A stretch of DNA of 64,000 nt, taken from the NCBI RefSeq assembly GCF_004118375.1, contig NZ_SDHX01000001.1, forward strand, positions 3,041,693 to 3,105,692. Direction: 5' to 3'. Source of the stretch: Oleiharenicola lentus (GTDB taxonomy: Bacteria; Verrucomicrobiota; Verrucomicrobiia; Opitutales; Opitutaceae). Below are positions 25,615 to 34,070 of the stretch, in pieces. The notes beneath the pieces were generated by a model. It had not been told where the DNA came from, did not search any database, and saw only the letters and a program-made list of their open reading frames with translations. Position numbers and translations under genes: made by a program. Positions within the stretch are counted from its first letter, which is position 1; every line of letters begins with the position of its first letter.

Positions 25615-26145
25615 GTGATCCTCGTGTTTATTCATGGTGCACCCGCCACCGGCAAATACACCATCGGCCGCGAACTCGCGGCGCTGACGGGGTTCGAGCT
25701 CTATCACAACCACCTCGTCGTAGACGACGTCTTGCAGCGCCACGCCTTCGGCACGCCTGGCTTTGTCGCCGAACGGGATCACGCCTGGCGGCACCACCTC
25801 GGTGCCGCGGCCACCGAATCCGCCTGGCGCGTAATTTTCACCTTCAACCCGGAAAATACCGTCCCGCAGGCCTTCATCGACTGGCTGTTTCGCGAGGTGC
25901 CGGCCCACGGCGGACAGCTCTATTCGATCGCACTGAAGCTGAGCGAAGAGTCCATCGAGGCCCGGCTGGCCAGCGAACAGCGGCGCGGCTTCCGCAAGCT
26001 CACCGATCACACGCTTTACCGGCAACTGCGCGACGCAGGCGCGTTCAACAAGCCCGTCATCCCGCGCAGCAACCTCGTGCTTGATTGCGAAAATCTCTCC
26101 GCGCGCGACGCCGCGACGCGGATCGCCCGGCACTTCAAGCTCTGA
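25615..26145 (+). CDS. Small P-loop kinase-like protein
   Basis: A 176-residue nucleotide-binding protein of the AAA_33/shikimate-kinase-like group. Walker A is FIHGAPATGKYTIGRELA at the very N-terminus (Tyr at the position usually Ser/Thr, as in related phosphotransferases). A LYHNHLVVDDVL block follows. The C-terminal FNKPVIPRSNLVLDCENLSA resembles the lid-to-end region of small kinases. The GTG at 25615 is chosen because the frame upstream of it reads through the palindrome pair. The substrate is unknown. It stands alone, divergent from the metallopeptidase-like gene. Confidence 0.7.
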   Translation: MILVFIHGAPATGKYTIGRELAALTGFELYHNHLVVDDVLQRHAFGTPGFVAERDHAWRHHLGAAATESAWRVIFTFNPENTVPQAFIDWLFREVPAHGGQLYSIALKLSEESIEARLASEQRRGFRKLTDHTLYRQLRDAGAFNKPVIPRSNLVLDCENLSARDAATRIARHFKL

Positions 26146-26309
26146 TGTCCTTCAGCGGAGATGCGGTGGCGGAACGCCCAGAATCGATGCACCGCCGGAA
26201 CTTATGACCTACGTGGAAATGCGCAGACTGGTCTAATTCTGTTGCACAAATAGGCGTGAATCATGGCCTCGGCTGTGCTGTAAATTGCGCTTTAGAAGGT
26301 TCCCTGCCC

Positions 26310-27518
26310 ATGCCCCCTCCCACCGACCAATGCCTGCAGACCCTGGCCCAACTGGTTGTGCGCGTGGGGTTGAATCTGCAGCCCGGTCAGCCGCTGCTCA
26401 TCACCGATCCCTACGATCTGCAGGGTGCCCACCGGGGCAACGCTCCGCTGATTGAGGCCATCCGCGCCGCTGCGCCCGGCCACCCAGTCGAGGTCATCGC
26501 GGCCGATGTCGACCGGTTGCGCTATCTCGTCACAACGGACCACCTGCGCGGGTTCGAAAAGCTGGTCGAAACCAACGCCCGCAGGATGAAGGAACACCTC
26601 GCCGCCGGTGGCGCCTTTCTTTTTCTGCCCGGCACCCACCCGCGCCTGCTGGCCGACCAACCGGCCGAGCGGCTCACGCAGTTCGACAGCCTGAAGTGGC
26701 GGCACCTCGCGCCACTCATCCGCAAGTTGATCCGCGGTGCCACCCAATGGACTCTGCTGCCTGCGCCCACCCAGGACTGGGCCGACCTGGCCAGCCCCGA
26801 ACTGCCGGCCACGGAAAGACTGCCGGCCCTCTGGGCCACGGTGTTCCAGGCCCTGCGCATTACGACCGGCAACAACGGCAGTACCGAGTGCCGGCCGACT
26901 GAAGCCGTCATCGCTGACTGGCAGTCGCACCTGGCCGCCCTCACCCGTCGGCGCGACGAACTCAACGCCGCCCGCCATCGCCGCATCCGTTACATCGGCA
27001 TGGGGACGGAGCTCACCCTCAAGCTCCCCCGCTCCCACGCGTGGTGCACGGCCCGGCTCGTGAGCAAGCGTGGCGTGCCCTTTGTCGTGAACCTGCCCAC
27101 CGAAGAGGTCTTCACCGCGCCCAACCGCTACTCCGCCACCGGCCGCATCCGTCTCGCCCGCCCCATCGCTTATGGCGGCGCGGTCATCGAGGGAGTCGAG
27201 CTGGAGTTCCGCCGCGGCCGCGTGACCCTGGCCACGGCCCGGGCCAATTCCGATCTGCTCCAGCGCCTGCTCTCCACCGACGACGGCGCCGACCGCATCG
27301 GCGAGGTGGCGCTTGTGCCCGGACGAACGGGTTTGGTCTGGGGAAACCGTTTTCACCACCACATCCTGCTCGATGAGAACACCACTCCGCACATCGCGCT
27401 GGGTGACGCCTACTGTTTCTGCACCCGCTCCTGGGTTCCGCCCTGTTTCAACCTCTGCGTGAACTCCAGCCAGCTCCACATCGACCTGCCTCTCGACGCC
27501 ACGGTCAGCCTAGACTGA
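26310..27518 (+). CDS. M29-family (AmpS/AMP-T) aminopeptidase
   Basis: A 402-residue cytosolic metallo-aminopeptidase of family M29. ATG 26310 is supported by an AGAAGG Shine-Dalgarno sequence about 10 bases upstream. The metal-binding blocks of AmpS are recognisable in order: FVVNLPTEEVFTAPN (Glu), RIGEVALVPG (Glu), FHHHILLDENTTPHIALG (two His), and SSQLHIDLPLD (His-Asp). The N-terminal LVVRVGLNLQPGQPLLI also fits the family. The Glu-Glu pair in the first block includes the general base. It is a single-gene unit before the long gap upstream of dnaA. Confidence 0.85.
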   Translation: MPPPTDQCLQTLAQLVVRVGLNLQPGQPLLITDPYDLQGAHRGNAPLIEAIRAAAPGHPVEVIAADVDRLRYLVTTDHLRGFEKLVETNARRMKEHLAAGGAFLFLPGTHPRLLADQPAERLTQFDSLKWRHLAPLIRKLIRGATQWTLLPAPTQDWADLASPELPATERLPALWATVFQALRITTGNNGSTECRPTEAVIADWQSHLAALTRRRDELNAARHRRIRYIGMGTELTLKLPRSHAWCTARLVSKRGVPFVVNLPTEEVFTAPNRYSATGRIRLARPIAYGGAVIEGVELEFRRGRVTLATARANSDLLQRLLSTDDGADRIGEVALVPGRTGLVWGNRFHHHILLDENTTPHIALGDAYCFCTRSWVPPCFNLCVNSSQLHIDLPLDATVSLD

Positions 27519-28161
27519 GCGCAGCGGTGGGTGGAGTCGGGGTGTCTGACGTTCTCAGGCCTGGCAGTAGAGGCCTCGCAGCCTGTGGGATGGAGAACAT
27601 CCGTCCGCATGCAGCAGCAGGCAACAACGCAGGTCCGCCGCCTGAAACCACGCACCGCTTCCCTTGATAATGAAATTGGAGCAAAAAACAGGGGGCGATC
27701 GCCTTTCCACAAACGGTGGACCTTGAGCTCCACGATGGGGCTTACCCCGGCTTGAACCAAACACCACGCGGCGTGCTCCTGACATTTTCAGAGGAGAAAT
27801 CGCGCCCGAGCCCCGCACATTTTTTCGCAACACCAAAGTGACGAATTTTATCCACCCATCGGGTGTGAACAAGATGTCGGAAAGTTGAACTTGAAGGTCA
27901 TTTTTTGATTCACGTTATTCGCAAAGTCTCTTTTAACCGTTCTCCCTTTCGATTGTTCATTGCCAGCTCCGCAGCGCACCAAGTGCCCGGAACACCCAAG
28001 GTTCCCCCAGACAAAGGCCATCGGGCCTGATCCAGCCACATCCCCACAGGCTGGCAGCCCCGGCCTCCAGACCCATTTTCCCTTGAGTGAGACCGACCCA
28101 CGACGCGGCAGCCAGCAACCAGTCCCGAGGTGTGAATAAACCCGTCACCTGCGTCCAGTCC
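27519..28161. other. 643-base gap upstream of dnaA, possible replication origin
   Basis: No convincing gene was found here. Several DnaA-box-like 9-mers cluster in the second half: TTATCCACC (27848-27856, 8 of 9 to TTATCCACA), TGTGAATAA (28131-28139, reverse strand, 8 of 9), CTTTCCACA (27703-27711), TTATTCGCA (27915-27923) and TGTGAACAA (27864-27872), the last three 7 of 9. The stretch 27880-27960 is AT-richer than its surroundings and could unwind. Position next to dnaA is common for bacterial origins, but no box is perfect and dnaN, gyrB and rnpA are absent, so this could also be only the dnaA promoter with autoregulatory boxes. Confidence 0.4.
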
Positions 28162-29529
28162 ATGTCCCACCCCACCCACCAGACCAACCTCTGGGAAACC
28201 GTAAAATGTGACCTCAAAGGGCTCTTTCCCGATGATGTTTTCCAGATGTGGTTCGAGCCGATGCGCTGCATCGAGAGCTCCGAGGACTCCGTGACCCTGG
28301 GCGTGCCCAACGACTTCGCGGCCATCTGGATTCACGACAACTACCTCGATCTGATCTCCCAGCGCCTGCGCATGACCGCCGGCCGCATGGTGTCGGTCAA
28401 CCTCCGCAAGGTGGATGCCAACGGCACCACCGCCCGCGCCACCGTTGTCGAGCCCAAGGCCAAGCCGGCCCCCAAGCGCACCCTCCGTTACGACGAGCGC
28501 TCCACCGCCGGTTCGCTCAACCCGCGCAATACCTTCGAGAACTTCGTCGTCGGCCCCAACAACCAGTTGGCCCACGCCGCCGCGCTCGCCGTCTCGCAGG
28601 CCCCCGCGCAGGCCTACAACCCGCTTTTCATCCACGGCTCGACCGGTCTCGGCAAAACCCACCTGATGCACGCCATCGGGCACAGCATCCTCCAGCGCAA
28701 CCCTGAGGCCAAGATCGCCTACCTCTCGACCGAGAAGTTCACCAACGAATACATCCACGCCATCCAGGAGAACGCGCTGACCAAGTTCCGCCAGCGCTAC
28801 CGCAGTGTGGACGTGCTCCTGATTGACGACATCCAGTTCCTGTCCGGCAAGGAGCGCATCCAGGAGGAGTTCTTCCACACCTTCAACGACCTCTTCGAGT
28901 CGCAGAAACAGATCGTGCTCTCCAGCGACCGCCCCGTCACAGAGATCGCCACCCTCGAGGCCCGCCTCGTGTCGCGCTTTCAGTGGGGCCTCTCCGCCGA
29001 CATCCAGTCGCCGGACTTCGAGACCCGTGTCGCCATCCTCCGCACCAAGGCCGCCACCCTGAAGATCGACCTGCCCAAGCCGGTCATCGACTTCATGGCG
29101 CAGCACATCTCGAAGAACATCCGCCGTCTCGAGGGCGCCCTGATCAAGATCTCCAGCTACGCCGCCCTCACCGGCAAGCCCCTCGACCTCGCCACCGCCG
29201 AGCACCTGCTCAAGGACGTGCTCATGGAGGAAGCCCAGAACCGCCTCAACATCGAGGGCATCCAGAAGCGCGTGGCCGACCATTACCAGATCCGGCACTC
29301 GGACATGACGAGCAAGCGCCGGCCCAACGCCATCGCCTTCCCCCGCCAGATCGCCATGTATCTCTGCCGCCAGCTCACCCGCCACTCCCTGCAGGAGATC
29401 GGCGAGGCCTTCGGCGGCCGCGACCACGGCACCGTCATCCACGCCGTGAAGACCGTGGAAAACATGATGGAACAGGACGATTCCGTCCGCGGCAGCGTCG
29501 ATTTCCTCAAGACGCAGCTGGCGAAGTGA
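28162..29529 (+). CDS. dnaA: Chromosomal replication initiator DnaA
   Basis: A 455-residue AAA+ initiator that binds DnaA boxes and opens the origin. Domain I (LWETVKCDLKGLFPDDVFQM) is followed by a short linker. The AAA+ core has Walker A GSTGLGKTHLMHAIG (residues 159-173), Walker B VDVLLIDDIQFLSGKERIQE, and the arginine-finger region ARLVSRFQWGLSADIQSPD. The DNA-binding domain IV carries the signature GGRDHGTVIHAVKTVENM. ATG 28162 gives a standard N-terminus; a GTG at 28087 would add 25 residues. The usual neighbours dnaN and recF are absent, as in several Verrucomicrobiota. Confidence 0.96.
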   Translation: MSHPTHQTNLWETVKCDLKGLFPDDVFQMWFEPMRCIESSEDSVTLGVPNDFAAIWIHDNYLDLISQRLRMTAGRMVSVNLRKVDANGTTARATVVEPKAKPAPKRTLRYDERSTAGSLNPRNTFENFVVGPNNQLAHAAALAVSQAPAQAYNPLFIHGSTGLGKTHLMHAIGHSILQRNPEAKIAYLSTEKFTNEYIHAIQENALTKFRQRYRSVDVLLIDDIQFLSGKERIQEEFFHTFNDLFESQKQIVLSSDRPVTEIATLEARLVSRFQWGLSADIQSPDFETRVAILRTKAATLKIDLPKPVIDFMAQHISKNIRRLEGALIKISSYAALTGKPLDLATAEHLLKDVLMEEAQNRLNIEGIQKRVADHYQIRHSDMTSKRRPNAIAFPRQIAMYLCRQLTRHSLQEIGEAFGGRDHGTVIHAVKTVENMMEQDDSVRGSVDFLKTQLAK

Positions 29530-29542
29530 CCCGCCCCAGCGG

Positions 29543-29569
29543 GTCATCCTGAGCGAAGCGAAGGATCCA
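29543..29569 (+). repeat. Half-copy of the intergenic inverted-repeat element
   Basis: GTCATCCTGAGCGAAGCGAA and the following GGATCCA match one arm of the dispersed element. The second arm is missing, and the dnaA terminator begins immediately after it. Confidence 0.55.
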
Positions 29570-29572
29570 GCC

Positions 29573-29609
29573 AAACGACAAGCCCGGCCACAAGCCGGGC
29601 TTGTCGTTT
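29573..29609 (+). terminator. Terminator-like hairpin after dnaA
   Basis: A perfect 16-bp stem (AAACGACAAGCCCGGC at 29573-29588 with its complement at 29594-29609) closes a CACAA loop. It ends in only TTT, so termination would rely on stem strength. Confidence 0.7.
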
Positions 29610-29669
29610 GCCGGGCCATGCCTCTAATCCGTAGCCATTCGTGCAATCTGTGGCTATATTTCTCCCTTC

Positions 29670-30248
29670 ATGAACCTTTCCCCCGAACAAAAGCAGGCCG
29701 TCTCCTCCTGGGTCGCAGCAGGCGACAACCTCTCCGTCGTCCAGAAGAAGCTCTCAGAGCAGTTCAAGCTCTCGCTGACCTACCGTGATGTGCGTTTCCT
29801 CGTGGATGATCTCGGCCTCGAATTGAAGAACGCCACGCCGAAGGCCGACGTGTCCGACGTCACCAAGGCCCAAGTGGCCAAGCCAGCCCCTGCTCCCGCC
29901 GAAAAGAAGGGCTTCGTGGACAAGCTGAAGGAGAAAGTCGGCCTCGGCGGTGGCACTGATGACGCTGCCGACGACCTTCCGCCGGAGGAAGCCATCCCCG
30001 AGGACGAAGGCATACCCGCCAACGCCCCCGTCGGCAGCCTGACCCTCGAGGTGGACCGCATCATGCGCCCCGGCACGGTCGTCAGCGGCACGGTGACCTT
30101 CAGCGATGGCGTCAGTGGCAAGTGGGGTCTCGACCAATACGGCCGCCTGATGCTCGACACCGGCCAGAAGGGCTACCAGCCCAGCGCCGCCGACGTACAG
30201 ACCTTCCAGCGCGAACTGCAGATGCACCTGCAGCGTCAGGGTTATTGA
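29670..30248 (+). CDS. Unknown protein with N-terminal helix-turn-helix-like region
   Basis: A 192-residue soluble protein I cannot assign. Residues 1-50 (SPEQKQAVSSWVAAGDNLSV, then VQKKLSEQFKLSLTYRDVRF) resemble a small helical or HTH unit. Residues 55-110 are a flexible Ala/Pro/Lys and then Asp/Glu-rich linker (KPAPAPAEKKGFVDKLKEK). The C-terminal 80 residues form a beta-rich domain (LTLEVDRIMRPGTVVSGTVT, VSGKWGLDQYGRLMLDT) ending in an amphipathic helix. It lies alone downstream of the dnaA terminator. Confidence 0.65.
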   Translation: MNLSPEQKQAVSSWVAAGDNLSVVQKKLSEQFKLSLTYRDVRFLVDDLGLELKNATPKADVSDVTKAQVAKPAPAPAEKKGFVDKLKEKVGLGGGTDDAADDLPPEEAIPEDEGIPANAPVGSLTLEVDRIMRPGTVVSGTVTFSDGVSGKWGLDQYGRLMLDTGQKGYQPSAADVQTFQRELQMHLQRQGY

Positions 30249-30579
30249 TCCTTGCGGTAGGAAGCCTCAACCGGGCAGCCCGCCCTTGTCGCGGGCTGAT
30301 GCAGATGGATCTCCACTTACCGAGCGATTCCATGAAGTTTGGAGCTGGCTGCAAACGCCCTTTGAATATCGGCGCGACCACCCGAAACCCGCCGAGGAGG
30401 CACTTTCGCAATAAAGTGTCAGCGGCGCTTACGTTTTGATCGAAGGTGCTGTTAAGGCTCTTGGGCACATAAACCGCACATAGTGCCGATTGACAGATGG
30501 ATACGCCAAATATCCAATGAATGGCACCGGCATTGCTTGATGGAAACGTCGCCTCGTTACCCAAAATTCTTACATCCCC
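30249..30579. other. 331-base gap before the second VPD-CTERM gene
   Basis: No gene seen. CAGCCCGC (30276-30283) and GCGGGCTG (30291-30298) form an 8-bp hairpin shortly after the previous stop, without a T-run, so it is at best a weak terminator. The remainder is AT-richer than the surrounding genes and probably holds the promoter of the next gene. Confidence 0.45.
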
Positions 30580-31266
30580 ATGAAACTCCGTTCTATTGCC
30601 AGTATGCTCGCCTTAGCCGCCGTCTCCGCGTCAGCGACTCCGATCGGCAGCACGGTTACAGCCATATCAGTGCTGACGCCGGGTTCAACCGTCTCGAACA
30701 CCGATTCATGGTCTGGCACGCCCCAGCAAATCTCTGCTTTCGCGTACAACTCCTCTGGGCAGAGCAGCCTTTGGTCTTTCGTAGATAGCTACAATTGGGC
30801 GGCTAATGGCAACTCAGGCACGATTATGATGCAGGCAAACTGGGTGTTAGCCAATGGAGACGTCAACTACGCGGCTGCTGAGGGCAGCAAATGGCAATAC
30901 ACATTCACTGCCGATGATACGGGATTTTTCGAGCTTAACTATAGCCTCACTCCCTGGGGAGCCGACACGTTCGGCCTTAACGGAATTTATCTCGGGGGTG
31001 ATCTGGGCAACGGCTACTTCTCCAATGGCGACAGCGGCCAATATATCGCCAATGTAATTGCCGGCAATACCTACACGGTGAACCTAAGCATGAACGTTAA
31101 CCTCTCGAATTCTGAAGTGGGTTTGTTTGGGTACGATGCCTCTATGGTGGGCCTGTTTAATTTCAATCTGACAGGCGCTTCCTCTGTTCCCGACACAGCC
31201 TGCACCCTTAGCCTACTGACCCTAGCCTTTGCTGCACTCGCTAGCCTGCGCCGCAAACTGGCCTAA
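30580..31266 (+). CDS. Secreted protein with VPD-type CTERM anchor
   Basis: A 228-residue exported protein with a signal peptide (MKLRSIASMLALAAVSASA). An Asn/Ser/Gly/Tyr-rich beta domain with no recognised fold follows. The sorting tail is VPDTACTLSLLTLAFAALAS and then LRRKLA. The motif VPDTA deviates from the canonical VPDSG but keeps the position, hydrophobic stretch and RRK ending. Base composition is visibly less GC-rich than neighbouring genes, which may mean recent acquisition or relaxed codon use. It has its own terminator. Confidence 0.75.
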   Translation: MKLRSIASMLALAAVSASATPIGSTVTAISVLTPGSTVSNTDSWSGTPQQISAFAYNSSGQSSLWSFVDSYNWAANGNSGTIMMQANWVLANGDVNYAAAEGSKWQYTFTADDTGFFELNYSLTPWGADTFGLNGIYLGGDLGNGYFSNGDSGQYIANVIAGNTYTVNLSMNVNLSNSEVGLFGYDASMVGLFNFNLTGASSVPDTACTLSLLTLAFAALASLRRKLA

Positions 31267-31288
31267 TCGCCCTTGTCGCCCACTTTGC

Positions 31289-31319
31289 AGCCGCCTCCTC
31301 AAACGGAGGCGGCTTCTTT
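31289..31319 (+). terminator. Rho-independent terminator after the VPD-CTERM gene
   Basis: AGCCGCCTCC (31289-31298) pairs with GGAGGCGGCT (31305-31314) around TCAAAC and runs into a TTCTTTA tract, 22 bases after the stop. Confidence 0.82.
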
Positions 31320-31503
31320 ATGTCCGGACCCCAGCGCCGTGCAGCACAACCGCGATAACGCCGGGGCGCGCCTCCCTCTCTTGTTCCGCCTCCGGGTAAG
31401 GGCGCGATTGACCCGTGGCCGTCCGCGCGTATCCTTCCGCCATCCGGCGGACGTGCCACTGCCGCCGGCACACCCCAAATCCCCAAACCTGGAGGCTGTT
31501 CCC

Positions 31504-31956
31504 ATGAACAAGCTGACTCAATGGATCGAATGGGCGGAAGCCCACCCCAAGGTCTGGCTCGACTGCATTCGCATGTATCTCGGGCTGGGCCTTTTCATTC
31601 GCGGTGTCTTCATTATCACCAACACCAAGGCCGAATTCGTGCAGGTGCTGCTTGAACGCCAGCAATACCCGTGGGTCGTTATGGGCTTTCTGCTGCACTA
31701 CATCGCCCTCGCCCACCTCGTCGGCGGGCTGATGCTCACGGTCGGCCTGCTCACGCGCATCGCCGCCTGGGTCCAGATCCCGATTGTTGTCGGCGCGTTG
31801 TTCATGCACCGGGGCGAAGGCCTGATGAGCGGCGGCCAGTCGCTGGAGTTCTCCGCCCTCGTGCTGTTCCTCCTGACAACCTTCGCCGTCAGCGGCGCCG
31901 GTCCGGTCTCGGTGGACAACGGCATGCCCAAGCTCCGCCCGGCTATCACACCGTGA
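31504..31956 (+). CDS. DoxX-family membrane protein
   Basis: A 150-residue inner-membrane protein with four hydrophobic segments (IRMYLGLGLFIRGVFIIT, WVVMGFLLHYIALAHLVGGL, MLTVGLLTRIAAWVQIPIVV, LEFSALVLFLLTTFAVSGAG). The third segment carries the GLLTRIAAW motif typical of DoxX/DoxD-like proteins, linked in some bacteria to quinone or thiol redox chemistry. The ATG at 31504 is preferred; the upstream frame to 31273 overlaps the previous terminator. It is convergent with the peptidase gene that follows. Confidence 0.8.
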   Translation: MNKLTQWIEWAEAHPKVWLDCIRMYLGLGLFIRGVFIITNTKAEFVQVLLERQQYPWVVMGFLLHYIALAHLVGGLMLTVGLLTRIAAWVQIPIVVGALFMHRGEGLMSGGQSLEFSALVLFLLTTFAVSGAGPVSVDNGMPKLRPAITP

Positions 31957-32042
31957 CCGGTTACCACTTCCATCACTGCCGCCCAGACTGGTAGCCACAA
32001 GCAATCCAAGCCCGCGTCCAGGCGCTGAACGCGAGCCGATCG

Positions 32043-34019
32043 TCACGGCACGCCCGGCCCGAGGTGCTTCTCCAAGAAACCGACCATCGCCCGGTAAATC
32101 TGGAGCCGCTCTTTCGGGTCGCCGTAATTGTGGCCCACGTCGGCCAGAAACAGGCTTTCCGGCGGCCGTCCCGCCTTTTCCAGCGCCGCAATCATCCGCT
32201 TCGCCTGATCCTGCGGCACGCGGCGGTCTTTCTTTCCCTGGATGATCAGAACCGGCGCGGTGATCTTGTCCGCAAAGTTCGCCGGTGAAGCGTTGCGCAG
32301 GCGCTCGAGATCTTTTTCCGGATCGCCGATCTGCTCGCGCCAGTAACGGCGCGCGTCCTTGTTTTCCGACACATCGCTGTCCTCGTAGATCGCCGGCCAG
32401 TCGGTCACTCCCGCGAACGAAATTCCGCAGCGATAAAGGCCCGGGCTGCGACCAAGCCCGAACAGCGCGGAATAGCCGCCATAACTCATGCCCATGATCG
32501 CGATGCGCTGCGGGTCCGCCACGCCGGCGGCGATGGCCCATTTCGTGGCGTCCTCGATGTCGTTCTGGATCTTGCCGCCAATCTCCTTCCTCGCCTGCTG
32601 AAACAGGTCGTCGCCATAGCCGGGTGAGCCGCGATAGTTCATCTGGAGCACCGCGTAACCCCGGTTGGCGAGGAGTTGGGTCAGCGAATTGAAGCCCCAC
32701 GTGTCGCGCGCCCAGGGGCCACCATGCGGCATGACCACGAGCGGCAGCCCCTTGGGTGGGTGCCCGTTCGGCACGGTGAGGTAGCCGTGGACGACCAGCC
32801 CGTCGCGGGCGGTGTATTTGATCGAATGCATCGGGGCCATCTGCGCGGGCTTGATCCAGCCCATGCGCGGCGCCAGCGGCTTGAACGACTTCTGCGCCGT
32901 GTCCAACAGGTGGTAGTCGCCCGGATGCTGGTCGGAGAACGCATACCAAAGCTGACGCCGGCCGTCGTGCGACTCGTCCACGAGGATGTTCACGGTGTTG
33001 GGCAGGGCCTTGTCCACCGCCGCCTGCCGCGTGGCATAGTCGCGATCAAACCACTTCACGCGCGGCGACTCGGTGTAATAGCGGATCCCGGCCAGCGCCT
33101 GTTTGTGCCGGGAGAAAATCACCCCCGCCAGCGTGACGCCGGCTGCGCCGCTGAGACCGCGGTCCGGCACAATGTCGTATTCCGGATCGGAGAGCAGCGC
33201 TTCGCCAAATTCGCCTGTTTCAGGGTCCAATGGATAGACCGCCCAGCGCCGTTGGTCATTGAGCTTGGTGACGAGCAGCCGGTTGCTGGCCCGGTCGTAA
33301 CCTGAGAGCCGGAACTGGCCCCGTCGGTTTTGCAGCGGCAGGATTGTCCTCCATTCTTCCTTTTCCGAGGCCCGGTAGATCGCGCCCGAAAGGTCGCCGT
33401 GGGTCAGGATGCCGAAGCGTGCCACGCCATCGAAATCCAAGCCCCAGTGGGCCACTTCGCCGGGATTCTTCACCACAGTCTTGCTCAGGCCATCAAGGGT
33501 GTTCATCCGCACGATCTCCGGCCGGTTGGGATGCCGCGGCCGGTTGAGCAACAGGATGCTCTGGTCCTTGTCCCCAAAGGCATGGACGATTTCGCGCATG
33601 AACGGGGCCGTGAGCGTCGCCTCGATCCGATCGCGTTCGTATCCCGCGATGCCCTTGGCCTTCCCTCCGTCACGATTGACGGCAATCAGGCCAAAAATCG
33701 CATCGTCCAGGGTCGTGGTGATCACCAGTCGCGTGGGACTGATCCACCGGTAGTCATAGACTTCCTTCCGCCCGGTGAAACCGCCGATGCCCTCGCCCAG
33801 ATCGAGACGAGTGACTTGGTTGGTCTCCAGATCAGCCACATGCAGCATGGACAGGCCGTTATGCGGCCGGACAAAAGCGAATGCTTTCCCATCGGGCGCA
33901 AGGCGGGCTTGGGTCGTGTCCGGCTCGCGGGTGAAATCCTCAATCGGCAGGCGCTCGATCGCGGCCAGCCTGACCATGGTAAGCGATATCAAGGCGAGGC
34001 TATGGGGTGATAGCTTCAT
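32043..34019 (-). CDS. S9-family prolyl oligopeptidase-like serine peptidase, exported
   Basis: A 658-residue protein. A weak signal peptide (MKLSPHSLALISLTMVRLAA) is followed by a beta-propeller domain (about residues 30-390) and an alpha/beta-hydrolase domain. The catalytic Ser lies in IAIMGMSYGGYSALFGLGRS (GxSxGG), the Asp in VLIIQGKKDRRVPQDQAKRM, and the His in LADVGHNYGDPKERL near the C-terminus, all in normal order. HPPKGLPLVVMPHGGPWARD is the oxyanion region typical of S9 acylaminoacyl/dipeptidyl peptidases. It is probably periplasmic, degrading peptides. Monocistronic. Confidence 0.88.
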   Translation of the reverse strand: MKLSPHSLALISLTMVRLAAIERLPIEDFTREPDTTQARLAPDGKAFAFVRPHNGLSMLHVADLETNQVTRLDLGEGIGGFTGRKEVYDYRWISPTRLVITTTLDDAIFGLIAVNRDGGKAKGIAGYERDRIEATLTAPFMREIVHAFGDKDQSILLLNRPRHPNRPEIVRMNTLDGLSKTVVKNPGEVAHWGLDFDGVARFGILTHGDLSGAIYRASEKEEWRTILPLQNRRGQFRLSGYDRASNRLLVTKLNDQRRWAVYPLDPETGEFGEALLSDPEYDIVPDRGLSGAAGVTLAGVIFSRHKQALAGIRYYTESPRVKWFDRDYATRQAAVDKALPNTVNILVDESHDGRRQLWYAFSDQHPGDYHLLDTAQKSFKPLAPRMGWIKPAQMAPMHSIKYTARDGLVVHGYLTVPNGHPPKGLPLVVMPHGGPWARDTWGFNSLTQLLANRGYAVLQMNYRGSPGYGDDLFQQARKEIGGKIQNDIEDATKWAIAAGVADPQRIAIMGMSYGGYSALFGLGRSPGLYRCGISFAGVTDWPAIYEDSDVSENKDARRYWREQIGDPEKDLERLRNASPANFADKITAPVLIIQGKKDRRVPQDQAKRMIAALEKAGRPPESLFLADVGHNYGDPKERLQIYRAMVGFLEKHLGPGVP

Positions 34020-34070
34020 GCGACACGTTTAGGAAGAACTTCGCGGCAGGAGAATGCACCGGCCTTTCGG

